Source: Methylocystis heyeri (lineage in GTDB: Bacteria > Pseudomonadota > Alphaproteobacteria > Rhizobiales > Beijerinckiaceae). Taken from it: a DNA stretch of 64,000 nt. Positions within the stretch are counted from its first letter, which is position 1, and every line of letters starts with the position of its first letter. A program made the translations under genes and the position numbers. The notes under the pieces were generated by a model. It saw nothing but the letters and a program-made list of their open reading frames with translations. It was not told the DNA's origin and ran no database searches. The DNA lies in the NCBI RefSeq assembly GCF_004802635.2, contig NZ_CP046052.1:1550001-1614000 (forward strand), given 5' to 3'. Below, one piece after another: positions 8,482-16,806 of the stretch.

Positions 8482-9355
8482 GGTCACCGACTCATAAATC
8501 TTATCCAGATTTTGACTGCGGCGAGTTTGGCGAGAGCGAGGTAGTTAGCGTCGTGCTTTTCGAAGCGCGTCGCTACAGCCCTGAAGTGTTTGAGCTTGTT
8601 GAAGAAGCGCTCGACGAGATTGCGGTATCGATAAAGGAAGGGGCTGAAGGCTGGGACATTAACCCGCCCCGGCATGGGCTTGATGTTGGCCCAAGCGCCT
8701 CTTTCCTCGAGAGAGCTTCGTAGGGCATCGCTGTCATAAGCGCGGTCAGCGAGCAGAATTTGGCCATCGCCAAGGCCTCCCAGCATGTCTGCGGCGCTCT
8801 TGCCATCGTGAGCCTGGCCTTCCGTGAGCTTCAGGGCGATCGGTAGGCCATTGGCGTCGACAAGCGCATGAATCTTCGTTGTCAGTCCGCCGCGCGAGCG
8901 CCCCATGCATCGGCTTGCAGAGAGGTTCCCAACGGCGGCCGGCGTTTCGCCTTCGCCCCCTTTTTACCGTTGGCGCCATGCTGATGCACCCGGATGGAGG
9001 AAGAATCGATCATTTGCAAATCGCCGTCATAGGCCTTGGAGACCGCCTCGAAGATGCGGTCCCAGACGCCAAGCCTGCGCCAGCGCACGAAGCGGTTGTA
9101 GCAGGTCGTCGCTGGTCCGTAGCGTTCGGGAATATCGGCCCAGGGCGACCCCGTTCGCAGCCGCCAATAGATGCCGTTCAGCACTTTGCGGTCGTCCGCG
9201 CGAGCAACCCCGCGCGGCTTGTTCGGCAATAGCGGCGCAATGATCGACCACTCGAAATCCGAAAGTTCATACCGGCGCTGGCTCATTCTCGCTCCTCCAA
9301 GGAGCTTGAATCACTATTCGCTTGAAAACGGAATCCCCTTTATGAGTTTGTGGCC
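8482..9355 (-). mobile_element. IS5-family insertion sequence (IS427-like), 874 bp
   Basis: The ends are imperfect inverted repeats: GGTCACCGACTCATAAA at 8482-8498 against GGCCACAAACTCATAAA read from 9355 on the minus strand (14 of 17 match). It is flanked by the dinucleotide TA (8480-8481 and 9356-9357), the target duplication typical of this IS group. Two overlapping frames encode the transposase. The right flank is the end of a composite hairpin repeat (9356-9459). Confidence 0.9.
8484..9286 (-). CDS. IS5-family transposase in two overlapping frames (-1 frameshift)
   Basis: The first frame (9286 down to 8882, 134 aa) begins MSQRRYELSDFEW and carries the first catalytic Asp in MIDSSSIRVH. 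The second (8906 down to 8484, 140 aa) begins MGRSRGGLTTKIHALVD and carries the second Asp in LADRAYDSD and the Glu in RNLVERFFNKLKHFR, completing a DDE site. The frames are related by a -1 shift. The sequence AAAAAGGGGG (minus strand, 8956-8965) in the overlap approach is a plausible slippery site for programmed -1 frameshifting, as used by many IS427-group elements. With both ends intact, the element looks potentially active. Confidence 0.88.
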
Positions 9356-9459
9356 TAGAGCGCGTTCGGTTTAAACACCGTCGAACGCGGTCCAAATTTC
9401 ACTCGCAGAACATGTTCTTTTTTAAAAACCGCTTCGCAATTTTTAGGAACAGGCTCTAG
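9356..9459. repeat. Composite hairpin repeat, second copy
   Basis: This carries the same two-part design as 3264-3422: a GCGTTCG...CGAACGC palindrome (9362-9388 region), then a unit with CATGTTCTT, AAAACCGCTTCGCA and GGAACAGGCTCTAG. The whole element begins TAGAGC and ends GCTCTA, giving outer inverted ends. The IS element is inserted exactly at its left edge, using the TA of TAGAGC as target. Confidence 0.65.
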
Positions 9460-9654
9460 CTCTGGACGCGGAATTCTATTTGATTTCGTTGTATAAACGG
9501 AAGCGTATCTTTGCACTCGAAAACTTTCTGCTGGAATATTACCTAAGGACGAGACTAAGGGCCGCGCCAAAAACAGAATTCTCGGCTTCCACCATTGATG
9601 GCTGATCGCCAATATGCTTGTATCGATTTCGGTTTTATTACGAGGCTGCGGCGC

Positions 9655-11136
9655 ATGTCTGGATTGCTCGTCCCGGTTCCCCGGTTCCCGTCGGGGGTTC
9701 CGGGCCTCGACAATGTTCTGCAGGGCGGCCTGCCGCGCAACGCGTCCATCCTCGTGGAGGGGCCGCCGGGAAGCGGAAAGACGACCATCGCGCTGCAATT
9801 TCTGCTGCAGGCCGTCCGCGATGGCGAGAGCTGCCTGCTGGCGACCAATGCCGAAACGCCGGAACAGCTTCGGGCGATCGGCCTCTCCCACGGCTGGAGC
9901 CTCGACGGGATAAACATCACCGACCTCGCAGATGCTTCCCCGGCGGAAGAGCAGGGCGAATATACGCTCTTTCCCGAAGCCGAAGTCGAGGTGGACGAAA
10001 CGCTGCGCCATCTCTTTGAAGAAGTCGAACGGCTGCGGCCTAGCCTTCTGGTGCTCGACACGATCTCGAGCCTGCGGATTCTGGCTCCGACGCCGGCGTT
10101 TCACCGGCGTCAACTGAAGCGCATTCGCGATCACATGGCCGCGCGCAATTGCACGACGATCATGCTCGACGAAGCGTCGATGACGGAAAAAGACCTGCGC
10201 AGCCAGACGCTCGCCGACGGGATCATCGAACTCAAGCAGGTTGATTGCAATTACGGCGCGGACCGCCGCCGGCTGAGGGTGCGAAAGCTGCGCGGCTGCC
10301 GCTATCTCAGCGGCGCGCATGATTTCACCATCGTCTCGGGAGGGCTGGTCGTCTACCCGCGCCTTGTCGCCCAAACTTACGAACCCGCCAAGCTCGGCCC
10401 GGATCTGCAAAGCGGCATTCCGGCGATCGACGCGCTTACGGGCGGCGGTCTGCCACGAGGCTCCAGCACGCTGATCATCGGGCCCGCGGGCATCGGCAAG
10501 TCGACGATATCCACGCTCTATGCGATGGAAGCGGCGAAACGAGGGGAAAAGAGCAGCATCCTGCTTTTCGACGAGAGCGTCGAAACCCATATGGCTCGAG
10601 GCGAGGGTCTGGGGCTCGACATAAGCGGAGCGACGGACTCCGGGCTCGTCCGCCTGAACCATCTCGACCCCGCCGAACTCAGCGTCGGGCAAATCGCGGA
10701 GCTTCTCGTGCGGCAGGTGGAGGAGGAGCACATCGCCGTGGTCGTGATCGACACGCTGAACGGCTATCTGCAATCGGCCATGGACGAGCCGACGGTGCTG
10801 CTGCACATCCGCGAGCTCATCACTTACCTCAGCCGCCGAAACGTGGCGATATTCCTGACCCTCACCCAGCATGGCATCCTCGGCTCCGAGATGCAGGCGC
10901 CGATCGATCTGAGCTTTCTCACCGATAATGTCGTTCTGCTGCGTTACTACGAGGTTGGCGGGGCTATCCACAAGGCGCTGTCCGTGGTGAAGAAGCGCAG
11001 CGGGCGTCATGAGCGCACCATCCGCGAGCTTGTCCTTGATGCCTGCGGCGTCACAGTGAGCGAGCCGCTCGAGGGCTTCTCGGGCGTTCTAACGGGCACG
11101 CCCGTATACAGCTCGATGCCGAGCCGCGACGGTTGA
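9655..11136 (+). CDS. KaiC-like double RecA-type ATPase
   Basis: Two KaiC-family domains lie in tandem. Domain 1 starts FPSGVPGLDNVLQGGLP with Walker A GPPGSGKTT and Walker B LLVLDTISS. Domain 2 starts QSGIPAIDALTGGGLPRG with Walker A GPAGIGKST and Walker B VVVIDTLNG. KaiC-type proteins bind and hydrolyse ATP and some autophosphorylate; in cyanobacteria they are the core clock oscillator, while in many other bacteria lone KaiC-like proteins work in stress or signalling with a linked kinase. No kaiA or kaiB lies nearby. ATG 9655 is preferred over a TTG/ATG at 9595-9598 because a GAGG lies 9 bases upstream and the KaiC fold starts directly after it. A hybrid kinase follows 4 bp downstream, so the two are co-transcribed. 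Confidence 0.88.
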   Translation: MSGLLVPVPRFPSGVPGLDNVLQGGLPRNASILVEGPPGSGKTTIALQFLLQAVRDGESCLLATNAETPEQLRAIGLSHGWSLDGINITDLADASPAEEQGEYTLFPEAEVEVDETLRHLFEEVERLRPSLLVLDTISSLRILAPTPAFHRRQLKRIRDHMAARNCTTIMLDEASMTEKDLRSQTLADGIIELKQVDCNYGADRRRLRVRKLRGCRYLSGAHDFTIVSGGLVVYPRLVAQTYEPAKLGPDLQSGIPAIDALTGGGLPRGSSTLIIGPAGIGKSTISTLYAMEAAKRGEKSSILLFDESVETHMARGEGLGLDISGATDSGLVRLNHLDPAELSVGQIAELLVRQVEEEHIAVVVIDTLNGYLQSAMDEPTVLLHIRELITYLSRRNVAIFLTLTQHGILGSEMQAPIDLSFLTDNVVLLRYYEVGGAIHKALSVVKKRSGRHERTIRELVLDACGVTVSEPLEGFSGVLTGTPVYSSMPSRDG

Positions 11137-11140
11137 ACGC

Positions 11141-12700
11141 ATGAACCAAAGCGGCGATCGTGCGAGTTCCGAAACAGGCCAGCGCATCCTGATCCTGACG
11201 CCGTGGGGACGCGACGCCTCTCTCGCCGATCAGACGCTCGGCCGCAGTGGTCTCGCGACATGCATTTGCGGCAGCCTCCAGGAATTGCGGCGGGAGATCG
11301 ACCTCGGCGCGGGTTGCGCGTTGATCGCGGAAGAGGCTCTGCCGACGGCGCTTGCCGACAGCCCCGAGGATTGGTTGGGCAGCGAGCCGTCCTGGTCGTC
11401 GCTGCCGGTGATCATACTCCTCGGCCGGGGCGCTTCGCTGCGGAACATCCCGGCGTTGCGCGCGCTCGAAACCCGGCCGAACGTCGGTTTTCTGGAGCGG
11501 CCTGTCCCGAAGCGGACCCTTATCAGCGCCCTGCGCGCCGCCCTGGAGGCGCGCCGGCTTCAATATGCCGTCCGCGACGCTCTCGAAGAGCTTCGCATCG
11601 CCAACCGCAGGAAGGACGAGTTCCTTGCGATCCTGTCGCACGAATTGCGCAATCCTTTGGCTCCGATCCGCAGCGCGGTCTATGTGTTGAATCGACTGGA
11701 GTTCGGCCCGCCCGCCTCGCATGATCGGGCGCGCGCGCTGATCTCTATGGTGGAGCGCCAGGTCGATCATCTCGTCCGGCTCGTCGACGATCTGCTGGAG
11801 GTTTCCCGCATCACGACCGGCAAGATCACTCTCGCCAGGCGACGTACGGACCTCAAGGCGATCATTCGCCAGGCCCAGGAAATCAGCCAGCCGCTGATCA
11901 GCGCCGAAAGCCACGCCTTGGCGATTTGCTTGCCCGACCGGCCTGTCTTCGTCGATTGCGATACGGTCCGCCTCGCGCAGGTTTTCGCCAACCTCCTGAA
12001 CAACGCGGCCAAATACTCCCCGAGCGGCGGCAAGATACGCCTCTCCCTGCGGGCGGAGGGCGCGAGGGCGATCGTCTCCGTGCGCGATGACGGCATCGGC
12101 ATATCCCCTGAGATGCTGCCCAAGGTGTTCGACCTGTTTTCGCAGTCCCACGGCGGCTCCGGCCGCGAACAAGGCGGCCTCGGCATCGGCCTCGCGCTGG
12201 CGCGAAGCCTGGTCGAATTGCATGGCGGCGCAATAGAAGCGCACAGCGACGGCGAGCATCGCGGCAGCGAATTCATCGTGCGTCTGCCGCTGGCGGATTG
12301 CGGCGAAGAGCCGGCCGGCGCGGGGCCCTGCGCCGCCGAGGCCGCAGATGTGAAGGCTCTCGTCGTCGACGACGATCGCGACGTCGCGGACAGTTTCGCA
12401 TTGCTGCTGAAGTCGATGGGCGTAGAGAGCCGGGTCGCCTATGGCGGCCAGGAAGCGCTCGGGGCGGTGTCGGATTTCGAACCGCATGTCGTCTTCCTCG
12501 ATCTCGGCATGCCGCTGATGGACGGCTATGAGACGGCGAAGCGGATACAGGCGGCGCCGGGAGGAAAAGACATCGTTCTGGTCGCGTTGAGCGGATGGGG
12601 CCGGAGCGAGGATCGCGAGCGCACCAGAACGGCAGGATTTTCCCACCATTTCGTCAAGCCGATGGATCTCGCCGCGCTACGCCATCTGCTTGCGTCCTAA
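11141..12700 (+). CDS. Hybrid histidine kinase with C-terminal receiver, partner of KaiC-like protein
   Basis: The 519-residue cytoplasmic protein has a degenerate receiver-like N-terminal region (about 1-140), a HisKA domain with H-box FLAILSHELRNPLAP (phospho-acceptor His about residue 168), a HATPase domain with NLLNNAAKYS, DDGIGI and GGLGIGLAL, and a C-terminal receiver with VVDDDRD, phospho-acceptor Asp in VVFLDLGMP and the conserved Lys in HFVKP. No membrane segments or input PAS domain are seen. The first 140 residues resemble a receiver that has lost its acidic pocket, a common place for KaiC or partner binding in such pairs. It starts 4 bp after the kaiC-like stop codon. Confidence 0.88.
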   Translation: MNQSGDRASSETGQRILILTPWGRDASLADQTLGRSGLATCICGSLQELRREIDLGAGCALIAEEALPTALADSPEDWLGSEPSWSSLPVIILLGRGASLRNIPALRALETRPNVGFLERPVPKRTLISALRAALEARRLQYAVRDALEELRIANRRKDEFLAILSHELRNPLAPIRSAVYVLNRLEFGPPASHDRARALISMVERQVDHLVRLVDDLLEVSRITTGKITLARRRTDLKAIIRQAQEISQPLISAESHALAICLPDRPVFVDCDTVRLAQVFANLLNNAAKYSPSGGKIRLSLRAEGARAIVSVRDDGIGISPEMLPKVFDLFSQSHGGSGREQGGLGIGLALARSLVELHGGAIEAHSDGEHRGSEFIVRLPLADCGEEPAGAGPCAAEAADVKALVVDDDRDVADSFALLLKSMGVESRVAYGGQEALGAVSDFEPHVVFLDLGMPLMDGYETAKRIQAAPGGKDIVLVALSGWGRSEDRERTRTAGFSHHFVKPMDLAALRHLLAS

Positions 12701-12736
12701 TTCTGGCGAGTGGATAGCCGAGGCGCGCCGCGCCCC

Positions 12737-13008
12737 TCAGCTCTTCCTGATTTCCTCGAGAATTTGCTCCGGCGCCGTAACCAGCTTGGGCTCGCCCAGC
12801 GCTTCGATCAGCGCCGGATGCAGGTGCGCGCGAACCGAAGTTGCTCGCCCTCATCCGCATAAATCTCAGCATAGCCTGGATATTCGAGGCTCCAATCTTT
12901 ACCGCTCGAACCGCTGAGGTAAGAACCGAAACATTGCTTCACGAGCGAGCTCGGGAATGGGGCGGCCTCTCCGTTGTGAAAATCATCCAGAAAGATTTCG
13001 AAGCCCAT
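12737..13008 (-). pseudogene. Small unrecognised protein gene, frameshifted in a GCGCGC run
   Basis: ATG 13008 has GGAG six bases upstream on the minus strand and opens M-G-F-E-I-F-L-D-D-F-H-N-G-E. This frame stops at 12808 after 66 codons. A second frame directly following reads A-H-L-H-P-A-L-I-E-A-L-G-E-P-K-L-V and stops at 12737. The two join sensibly if a GCGCGC run near 12822-12830 has gained two bases (or lost one), giving about 90 residues. The start resembles small proteins seen near toxin/immunity loci, but I do not recognise the family with certainty. It is divergent from the toxin-like gene, 45 bp away. Confidence 0.45.
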
Positions 13009-13053
13009 ATTTGTCTCCGGGCGCGGGAAACAGTAAGAACATAGGGAGAACAT

Positions 13054-13350
13054 TTGAAGCTGTCAATTCCATCGGCGACGGCAATCGAGCGGCGCGAGAG
13101 CGACGGAACCATGATCGACGCCAAGGGGCCTGGCCTTGCCTGGATGCTAAAAGCTGGCGGAAAACCCGAACTAAGCTTTTACCACGAATTGGAGGATCAG
13201 GCTGAACGCCAAGTCAGCGCCGCCGGATCGCGCGATATCGAATGGTATTTCGCCGAACCCGAGGCCGCCGAATTGGCGCGAAAGTGGTTTGAGGCAAACG
13301 ACAGGTATAGCAAGATCAAAATAATCGTCGTACCCCCGGAGCTGTGGTGA
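13054..13350 (+). CDS. Tox-REase-5-like C-terminal half, detached polymorphic toxin remnant
   Basis: A 98-residue protein whose body resembles the C-terminal part of the Tox-REase-5 restriction-endonuclease-fold toxin domain: M-I-D-A-K-G-P-G-L-A-W-M-L near residues 20-32 (acidic-x-K catalytic strand), then HELEDQAERQVSAAGSRDIEW and YFAEPEAAELARKWFE, ending I-V-V-P-P-E-L-W. The upstream half of the domain, which should supply the first catalytic Asp, and the long delivery part of a polymorphic toxin are absent; an in-frame stop lies at 13042. The start is TTG 13054 with AGGGAG six bases upstream, so it can be translated. It is followed by an Imm52-like gene whose start overlaps its stop. Family assignment is from memory. 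Confidence 0.6.
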   Translation: MKLSIPSATAIERRESDGTMIDAKGPGLAWMLKAGGKPELSFYHELEDQAERQVSAAGSRDIEWYFAEPEAAELARKWFEANDRYSKIKIIVVPPELW

Positions 13351-14111
13351 TGACCCGTCCGCCAATAGGCATAGAAATCAAAGGCAAGAGCAAAGATTTT
13401 TTCATAGGCGCCGATTGGGAAGCGCGCGCCGAGACGCCGGACAATCTCGCCGCGCGTTTCCTGCGCATGATCGACGCCTTGAAAGAGATCGACCCCGTTT
13501 TCAGCCTCTGGACCTGCGGCGCGCGACGCCCGGAGAAGCTCGAAGAAGTTCGCGACCGCTACGCCGCGGAAGTCGCCGCGGGCGTGGCGCGGGACGAATG
13601 GACCAACAAACCCTGTCCGGAAGAGGGCTATTCCTTCGGCGCCTTCACGCGCAACACGCCGAAGGCGCGTTCCTTTTCTGTGTTATGCCGGACGGGCTCG
13701 CAACTCAGAAATGTGTTCGGGAATCGCGTTACACTTTCCACCGAGGCTGATATCCCCTCCCGGCCGGATGAGAATGTCGTGAGCTACCGCATCTTTCGCG
13801 CCGCCCTGCTCGCAATCGTCGACGCCTGGGATCCCGTCCATGCGAGGGCGATGTCACACCCGCTCGTTCGAACATATGGGGGCGGCATATTTTTCGGGCC
13901 TGCCTGGATGAAATATCTCTGTCCCTGGCTCGCCGAAATGATCACGCCGCCTTCGACCGTCCTGGCCGAGCGTCTACCGAACGGAGGCCTCTTGATGACC
14001 GCGACGACCGAAACCTTCGATGTCGATAATCCCGCGCATATGGCCGCCGCCAAAGACATGGCGAAGGCCATGGCACCTCTCGACAGGCTGCCCTGGCCAT
14101 CCGGCAGATGA
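13350..14111 (+). CDS. Imm52-like immunity protein
   Basis: A 253-residue soluble protein without signal peptide or membrane helices. Segments IGIEIKGKSKDFFIGADWEA, FLRMIDALKEIDPVFSLW and the late TTETFDVDNPAHMAAAKDM resemble Imm52 immunity proteins, which usually sit directly after Tox-REase-5 toxins and block their nuclease. ATG 13350 overlaps the preceding TGA as TGATG, so translation is coupled to the toxin fragment; two GTG codons just upstream are less likely. Since the toxin half domain lacks part of its active site, this may be a retained orphan immunity gene protecting against kin toxins. The family call is from recall of conserved features and should be treated as probable. Confidence 0.6.
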   Translation: MTRPPIGIEIKGKSKDFFIGADWEARAETPDNLAARFLRMIDALKEIDPVFSLWTCGARRPEKLEEVRDRYAAEVAAGVARDEWTNKPCPEEGYSFGAFTRNTPKARSFSVLCRTGSQLRNVFGNRVTLSTEADIPSRPDENVVSYRIFRAALLAIVDAWDPVHARAMSHPLVRTYGGGIFFGPAWMKYLCPWLAEMITPPSTVLAERLPNGGLLMTATTETFDVDNPAHMAAAKDMAKAMAPLDRLPWPSGR

Positions 14112-14154
14112 GCGGACATCAGACGCTAGAGCGCATTCTCTAGGGTAGAACTCA

Positions 14155-14183
14155 TTTCCGAGAACGCCGCCCGCTCTCGGAAA
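14155..14183. terminator. Hairpin between convergent genes
   Basis: TTTCCGAGA (14155-14163) pairs perfectly with TCTCGGAAA (14175-14183). It lies between the ends of the immunity-like gene and the minus-strand glycine/histidine-rich gene and may end both transcripts. The U-tract is weak on either strand. Confidence 0.45.
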
Positions 14184-14237
14184 ACTTCTCGCTCCAGCGC
14201 GCGCTTCGCCTGGAATGGCGCCGTTCGAGCGGCCGCG

Positions 14238-14861
14238 TCAGAGCGGATCGACAACGACGTAATAGACCCCGTTGTTGCCATATCTCGGCGCGAGCCAGGA
14301 GCCGTTGCAGACATAATAGGAGTCGCCGCCGACATCCCGCGGAACGCATGCGGGAGGGAGCGTGGCGAGCGTCGCGCCGACCGCAAGGGCGGCGGCCGCC
14401 GCGCCGACAGCCGCCCCGGCTGCGACCGCGCCGCAGTTGTAGCAGCCCCCTGCGTAATAGCTGTTGACGACGGTGGGGCCATGATAGCCGTAGCCGCCGA
14501 CGACAGCTCCCCCGTGGTAGCCGTCCGAATGCCAGGTGCCGCCGTTGCCGTTGACGCCGCCCGCATGCCAGGCGCCGCCCTCTCCGGCTTCGCCGGCTGC
14601 ATGCCAGCTTTCGCCTCCGGCGGTCGTGCCCCCGGCATGGTAGGCTCCGTCATCGCCGCCGGCATGCCATGTGCCGCCGTCGCGGGTCTCGCCGCCGGCG
14701 TGGAAGCCGCCTTCGGGTCCGCGAGCCGCGGCGAAACCGCCGCCTCCGAAGCTGCGGCCTCCAAAGCCGCCGCCGCCGAACCCGCCGCGAAAGGCGAGCG
14801 CCGGCGTGATCGCAGCGGCGGCCATCGCGACGACGGAAATGGAAATGAAGAGCTTCTTCAT
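14238..14861 (-). CDS. Secreted Gly/His-rich repeat protein
   Basis: A 207-residue exported protein. It has a signal peptide (MKKLFISISVVAMAAAAITP, cleavage after ALA), then a glycine-rich stretch (GGFGGGGFGG) and about six imperfect repeats of the type x-H-A-G-G with spacing 10-12 residues (FHAGG, WHAGG, YHAGG, WHAAG, WHAGG, WHSDG), then an alanine-rich hydrophobic stretch around residues 145-165 and a C-terminal part with two Cys and GDSYYVCNGSWLAPRYG. Regular histidines suggest metal binding or a surface adhesive role, but no function is known to me. GAGG lies 8 bases before the start. The DUF2092 gene just upstream ends 18 bp away on the same strand, so the two probably form an operon. 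Confidence 0.8.
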   Translation of the reverse strand: MKKLFISISVVAMAAAAITPALAFRGGFGGGGFGGRSFGGGGFAAARGPEGGFHAGGETRDGGTWHAGGDDGAYHAGGTTAGGESWHAAGEAGEGGAWHAGGVNGNGGTWHSDGYHGGAVVGGYGYHGPTVVNSYYAGGCYNCGAVAAGAAVGAAAAALAVGATLATLPPACVPRDVGGDSYYVCNGSWLAPRYGNNGVYYVVVDPL

Positions 14862-14879
14862 ATCGGCTGCCTCATGACG

Positions 14880-15671
14880 TTAGCGCTTGACGGAATGAGC
14901 TTCACCCGGCTTTTCGAACTTGATGCGTCCGGCTTTCGCGGAGCCCGGGGCGCGCGCGAAATTGAGCTTCGCGGCGCCGAGGCGCCAATTTGAAAACTCG
15001 ATCATGCTTCGCGACTTTTCCTTGCCGTTGGTCGGATTGAGCCAGACCAGGCGAGGCAGCTTGTCTTTCGCGCCGATCCAGAGCTGCGCCTGAAAATCCT
15101 TGTTTGCGATTGCGATAATGTCGGTCGTCGTTCCGCCCACGACTTCCGATTTGCCCATCACGAAGGCCGAGGTCAGCTTCTCCGTTATGGCGGCATAGGG
15201 ATCGTCGACGATGAAATCGACGAAAGGAAAATAGATCCCCGCCTTGCTGTAGGCGGCCTCCAGCATTTCCTCGAGATGAGGCGGCGCGGTTTCCACCGCG
15301 ATCAGGTTGGACGCCGGCAGATAAACGGCGAATTCCTTGCCGTCGTAATAGAATTCGGATTTCGGCCCGTCGCCGAGCACCTCGACTTTCAACTGGTCTG
15401 GACGGCGCAGGCTGATCCTGGAGTCGACCATATAGAAAAGAGGCTGTCCGTTGGACGCGGGTTCGTCGAAGGCGCGGCGGACGCTGAAAGAAAGCGACTT
15501 GGCTTTCGCAAGCGTCTCGCTCATTTCCTTCAATATGTTGAGAGCGGCCGGAGCTATGGCCTCCGGCGCCTTTGAGGTCGCCGCAGGGGCTTGCGGCGTC
15601 TCGGCGCGAAGCGGGGCCGCCAGGCAGGTCGCCAAGGCCGCGCTCAGCAGAATGTACGAAATTCGCTTCAT
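14880..15671 (-). CDS. DUF2092 family periplasmic protein
   Basis: A 263-residue exported protein with signal peptide MKRISYILLSAALATCLAAP. The mature part contains LSFSVRRAFDEP, LRRPDQLKVEVLGDGPKSEF and YYDGKEFAVYLP, which fit the DUF2092 family, whose fold is related to the LolA/LolB lipoprotein-carrier fold. Function is unknown; the fold suggests binding of a lipid or hydrophobic peptide in the periplasm. It lies directly upstream of the Gly/His-rich secreted protein gene with an 18-bp gap. GGAG lies about 12 bases before the ATG. Confidence 0.8.
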   Translation of the reverse strand: MKRISYILLSAALATCLAAPLRAETPQAPAATSKAPEAIAPAALNILKEMSETLAKAKSLSFSVRRAFDEPASNGQPLFYMVDSRISLRRPDQLKVEVLGDGPKSEFYYDGKEFAVYLPASNLIAVETAPPHLEEMLEAAYSKAGIYFPFVDFIVDDPYAAITEKLTSAFVMGKSEVVGGTTTDIIAIANKDFQAQLWIGAKDKLPRLVWLNPTNGKEKSRSMIEFSNWRLGAAKLNFARAPGSAKAGRIKFEKPGEAHSVKR

Positions 15672-15902
15672 TGTCGCTCTGCGCTCCTATGTTGAAGCGT
15701 TCTAAACGGACACGCGCTAAATTGAGGGTTTCCACCCAGCTCAAACTATGCGCCAAAGAAATGCCCTCCGCAAGTTTGGACGCGCCAGACGGTTAGCGGC
15801 GTTTTTACTGTTTCCGTCCGGCCCGATTACGAAACTTTCGCTCTATACAATCTGACCGGATAATCGGAGCATGCCCTATCGAGGGTTTTCAAAAATTTCG
15901 CC

Positions 15903-16712
15903 ATGACAGACTCTCCAGACATCCACGCGCTTTTCGAACGCACGCTCACGTCTTCAGGCGACGATGAAGACGACGAAGCGTGGGCAGCCGTTCGCGAACT
16001 CCGATTGCTCGGCTCGCGAGAGGTTTTCGACATTGCAGTTCAGTGGCTGCACGACAAAGACCCGCTGCGCCGCCAGCGCGGCGCGGATGTGCTGGCTCAA
16101 ATGGGCGTCGGGCGAGAGCGGCGAAGCGCCTTTCCGATCGAGGCGCGCGATGCGCTCGTCGTTCTGCTTGCGCGTGAAACGGAGGCCGAGCCCATCGCCT
16201 CCGCGATTTTTGCTCTCGGCCATATTGGCGATTTAGCGGGCGTCGCTCAAACGCGGCGCTTTGCCGCGCACGATCGCCAGCTTGTGCGATACGCCGTAGC
16301 TTTCGCGCTCGGCAGTTGCGCGGATGATCCCGCCAATATCGCGATCCTGATGCAATTGATGCGCGACGAGGACGAAGTCGTGCGCGATTGGGCGACATTC
16401 AGCCTTGGTGAACGAGGCGACGCCGACAGCGAAGAAATTCGCAACGCGCTTGTTGAGCGTCTCGGCGACTCTTTCTTCGATGCGCGTCTCGAAGCCATAA
16501 TGGGCCTCGCCAAGCGTGGCGATCCGCGCGCGCTGCCGGCGCTTCTCGAAGATTTGCTCCATCCCGACGGCGAAACCCGCGGCGCAGTATCCGCCGCCTG
16601 CCGTCTCCTCGGACTCGAGGACGCGCCGAAGGAATGGCGCGGCGCCGATTACGCAGCCGCCCTGGAAAAGAAATTCGGCTCGCAGGCGCTCAAGGAGTCT
16701 TCTCCCGACTGA
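15903..16712 (+). CDS. HEAT-repeat protein
   Basis: A 269-residue all-alpha protein made of about six HEAT/PBS-lyase-like repeats of about 30 residues, for example DPLRRQRGADVLAQMG, DRQLVRYAVAFALG, DEVVRDWATFSLGERG and FFDARLEAIMGLAKRG, each with conserved Asp, Arg and Ala. Such proteins are binding scaffolds. The N terminus is acidic (SSGDDEDDEAWAA). There is no signal peptide, so it is cytoplasmic. The ATG at 15903 lacks a strong ribosome binding site. Nothing nearby tells the partner. Confidence 0.75.
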   Translation: MTDSPDIHALFERTLTSSGDDEDDEAWAAVRELRLLGSREVFDIAVQWLHDKDPLRRQRGADVLAQMGVGRERRSAFPIEARDALVVLLARETEAEPIASAIFALGHIGDLAGVAQTRRFAAHDRQLVRYAVAFALGSCADDPANIAILMQLMRDEDEVVRDWATFSLGERGDADSEEIRNALVERLGDSFFDARLEAIMGLAKRGDPRALPALLEDLLHPDGETRGAVSAACRLLGLEDAPKEWRGADYAAALEKKFGSQALKESSPD

Positions 16713-16806
16713 CCGGCGACACAAGGGCGCATATGGCGGTCCTGCTTCCCGGCTGATTTCGGGTCTCGCACTTGCTAAACTCTCTTGGACAAACCGGGGG
16801 AAGGAC

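Noticed and set aside
9655-12700. Cyanobacterial-type circadian clock
   Set aside because: Only a KaiC-like protein and a kinase are present; no kaiA or kaiB in the window, so a clock is not claimed.
14126-14764. 212-codon minus-strand frame next to the Gly/His-rich gene
   Set aside because: It overlaps the gene at 14238-14861 in a different frame on the same strand and has no signal peptide or ribosome binding site; it is Ala/Pro/Thr-rich like a shadow.
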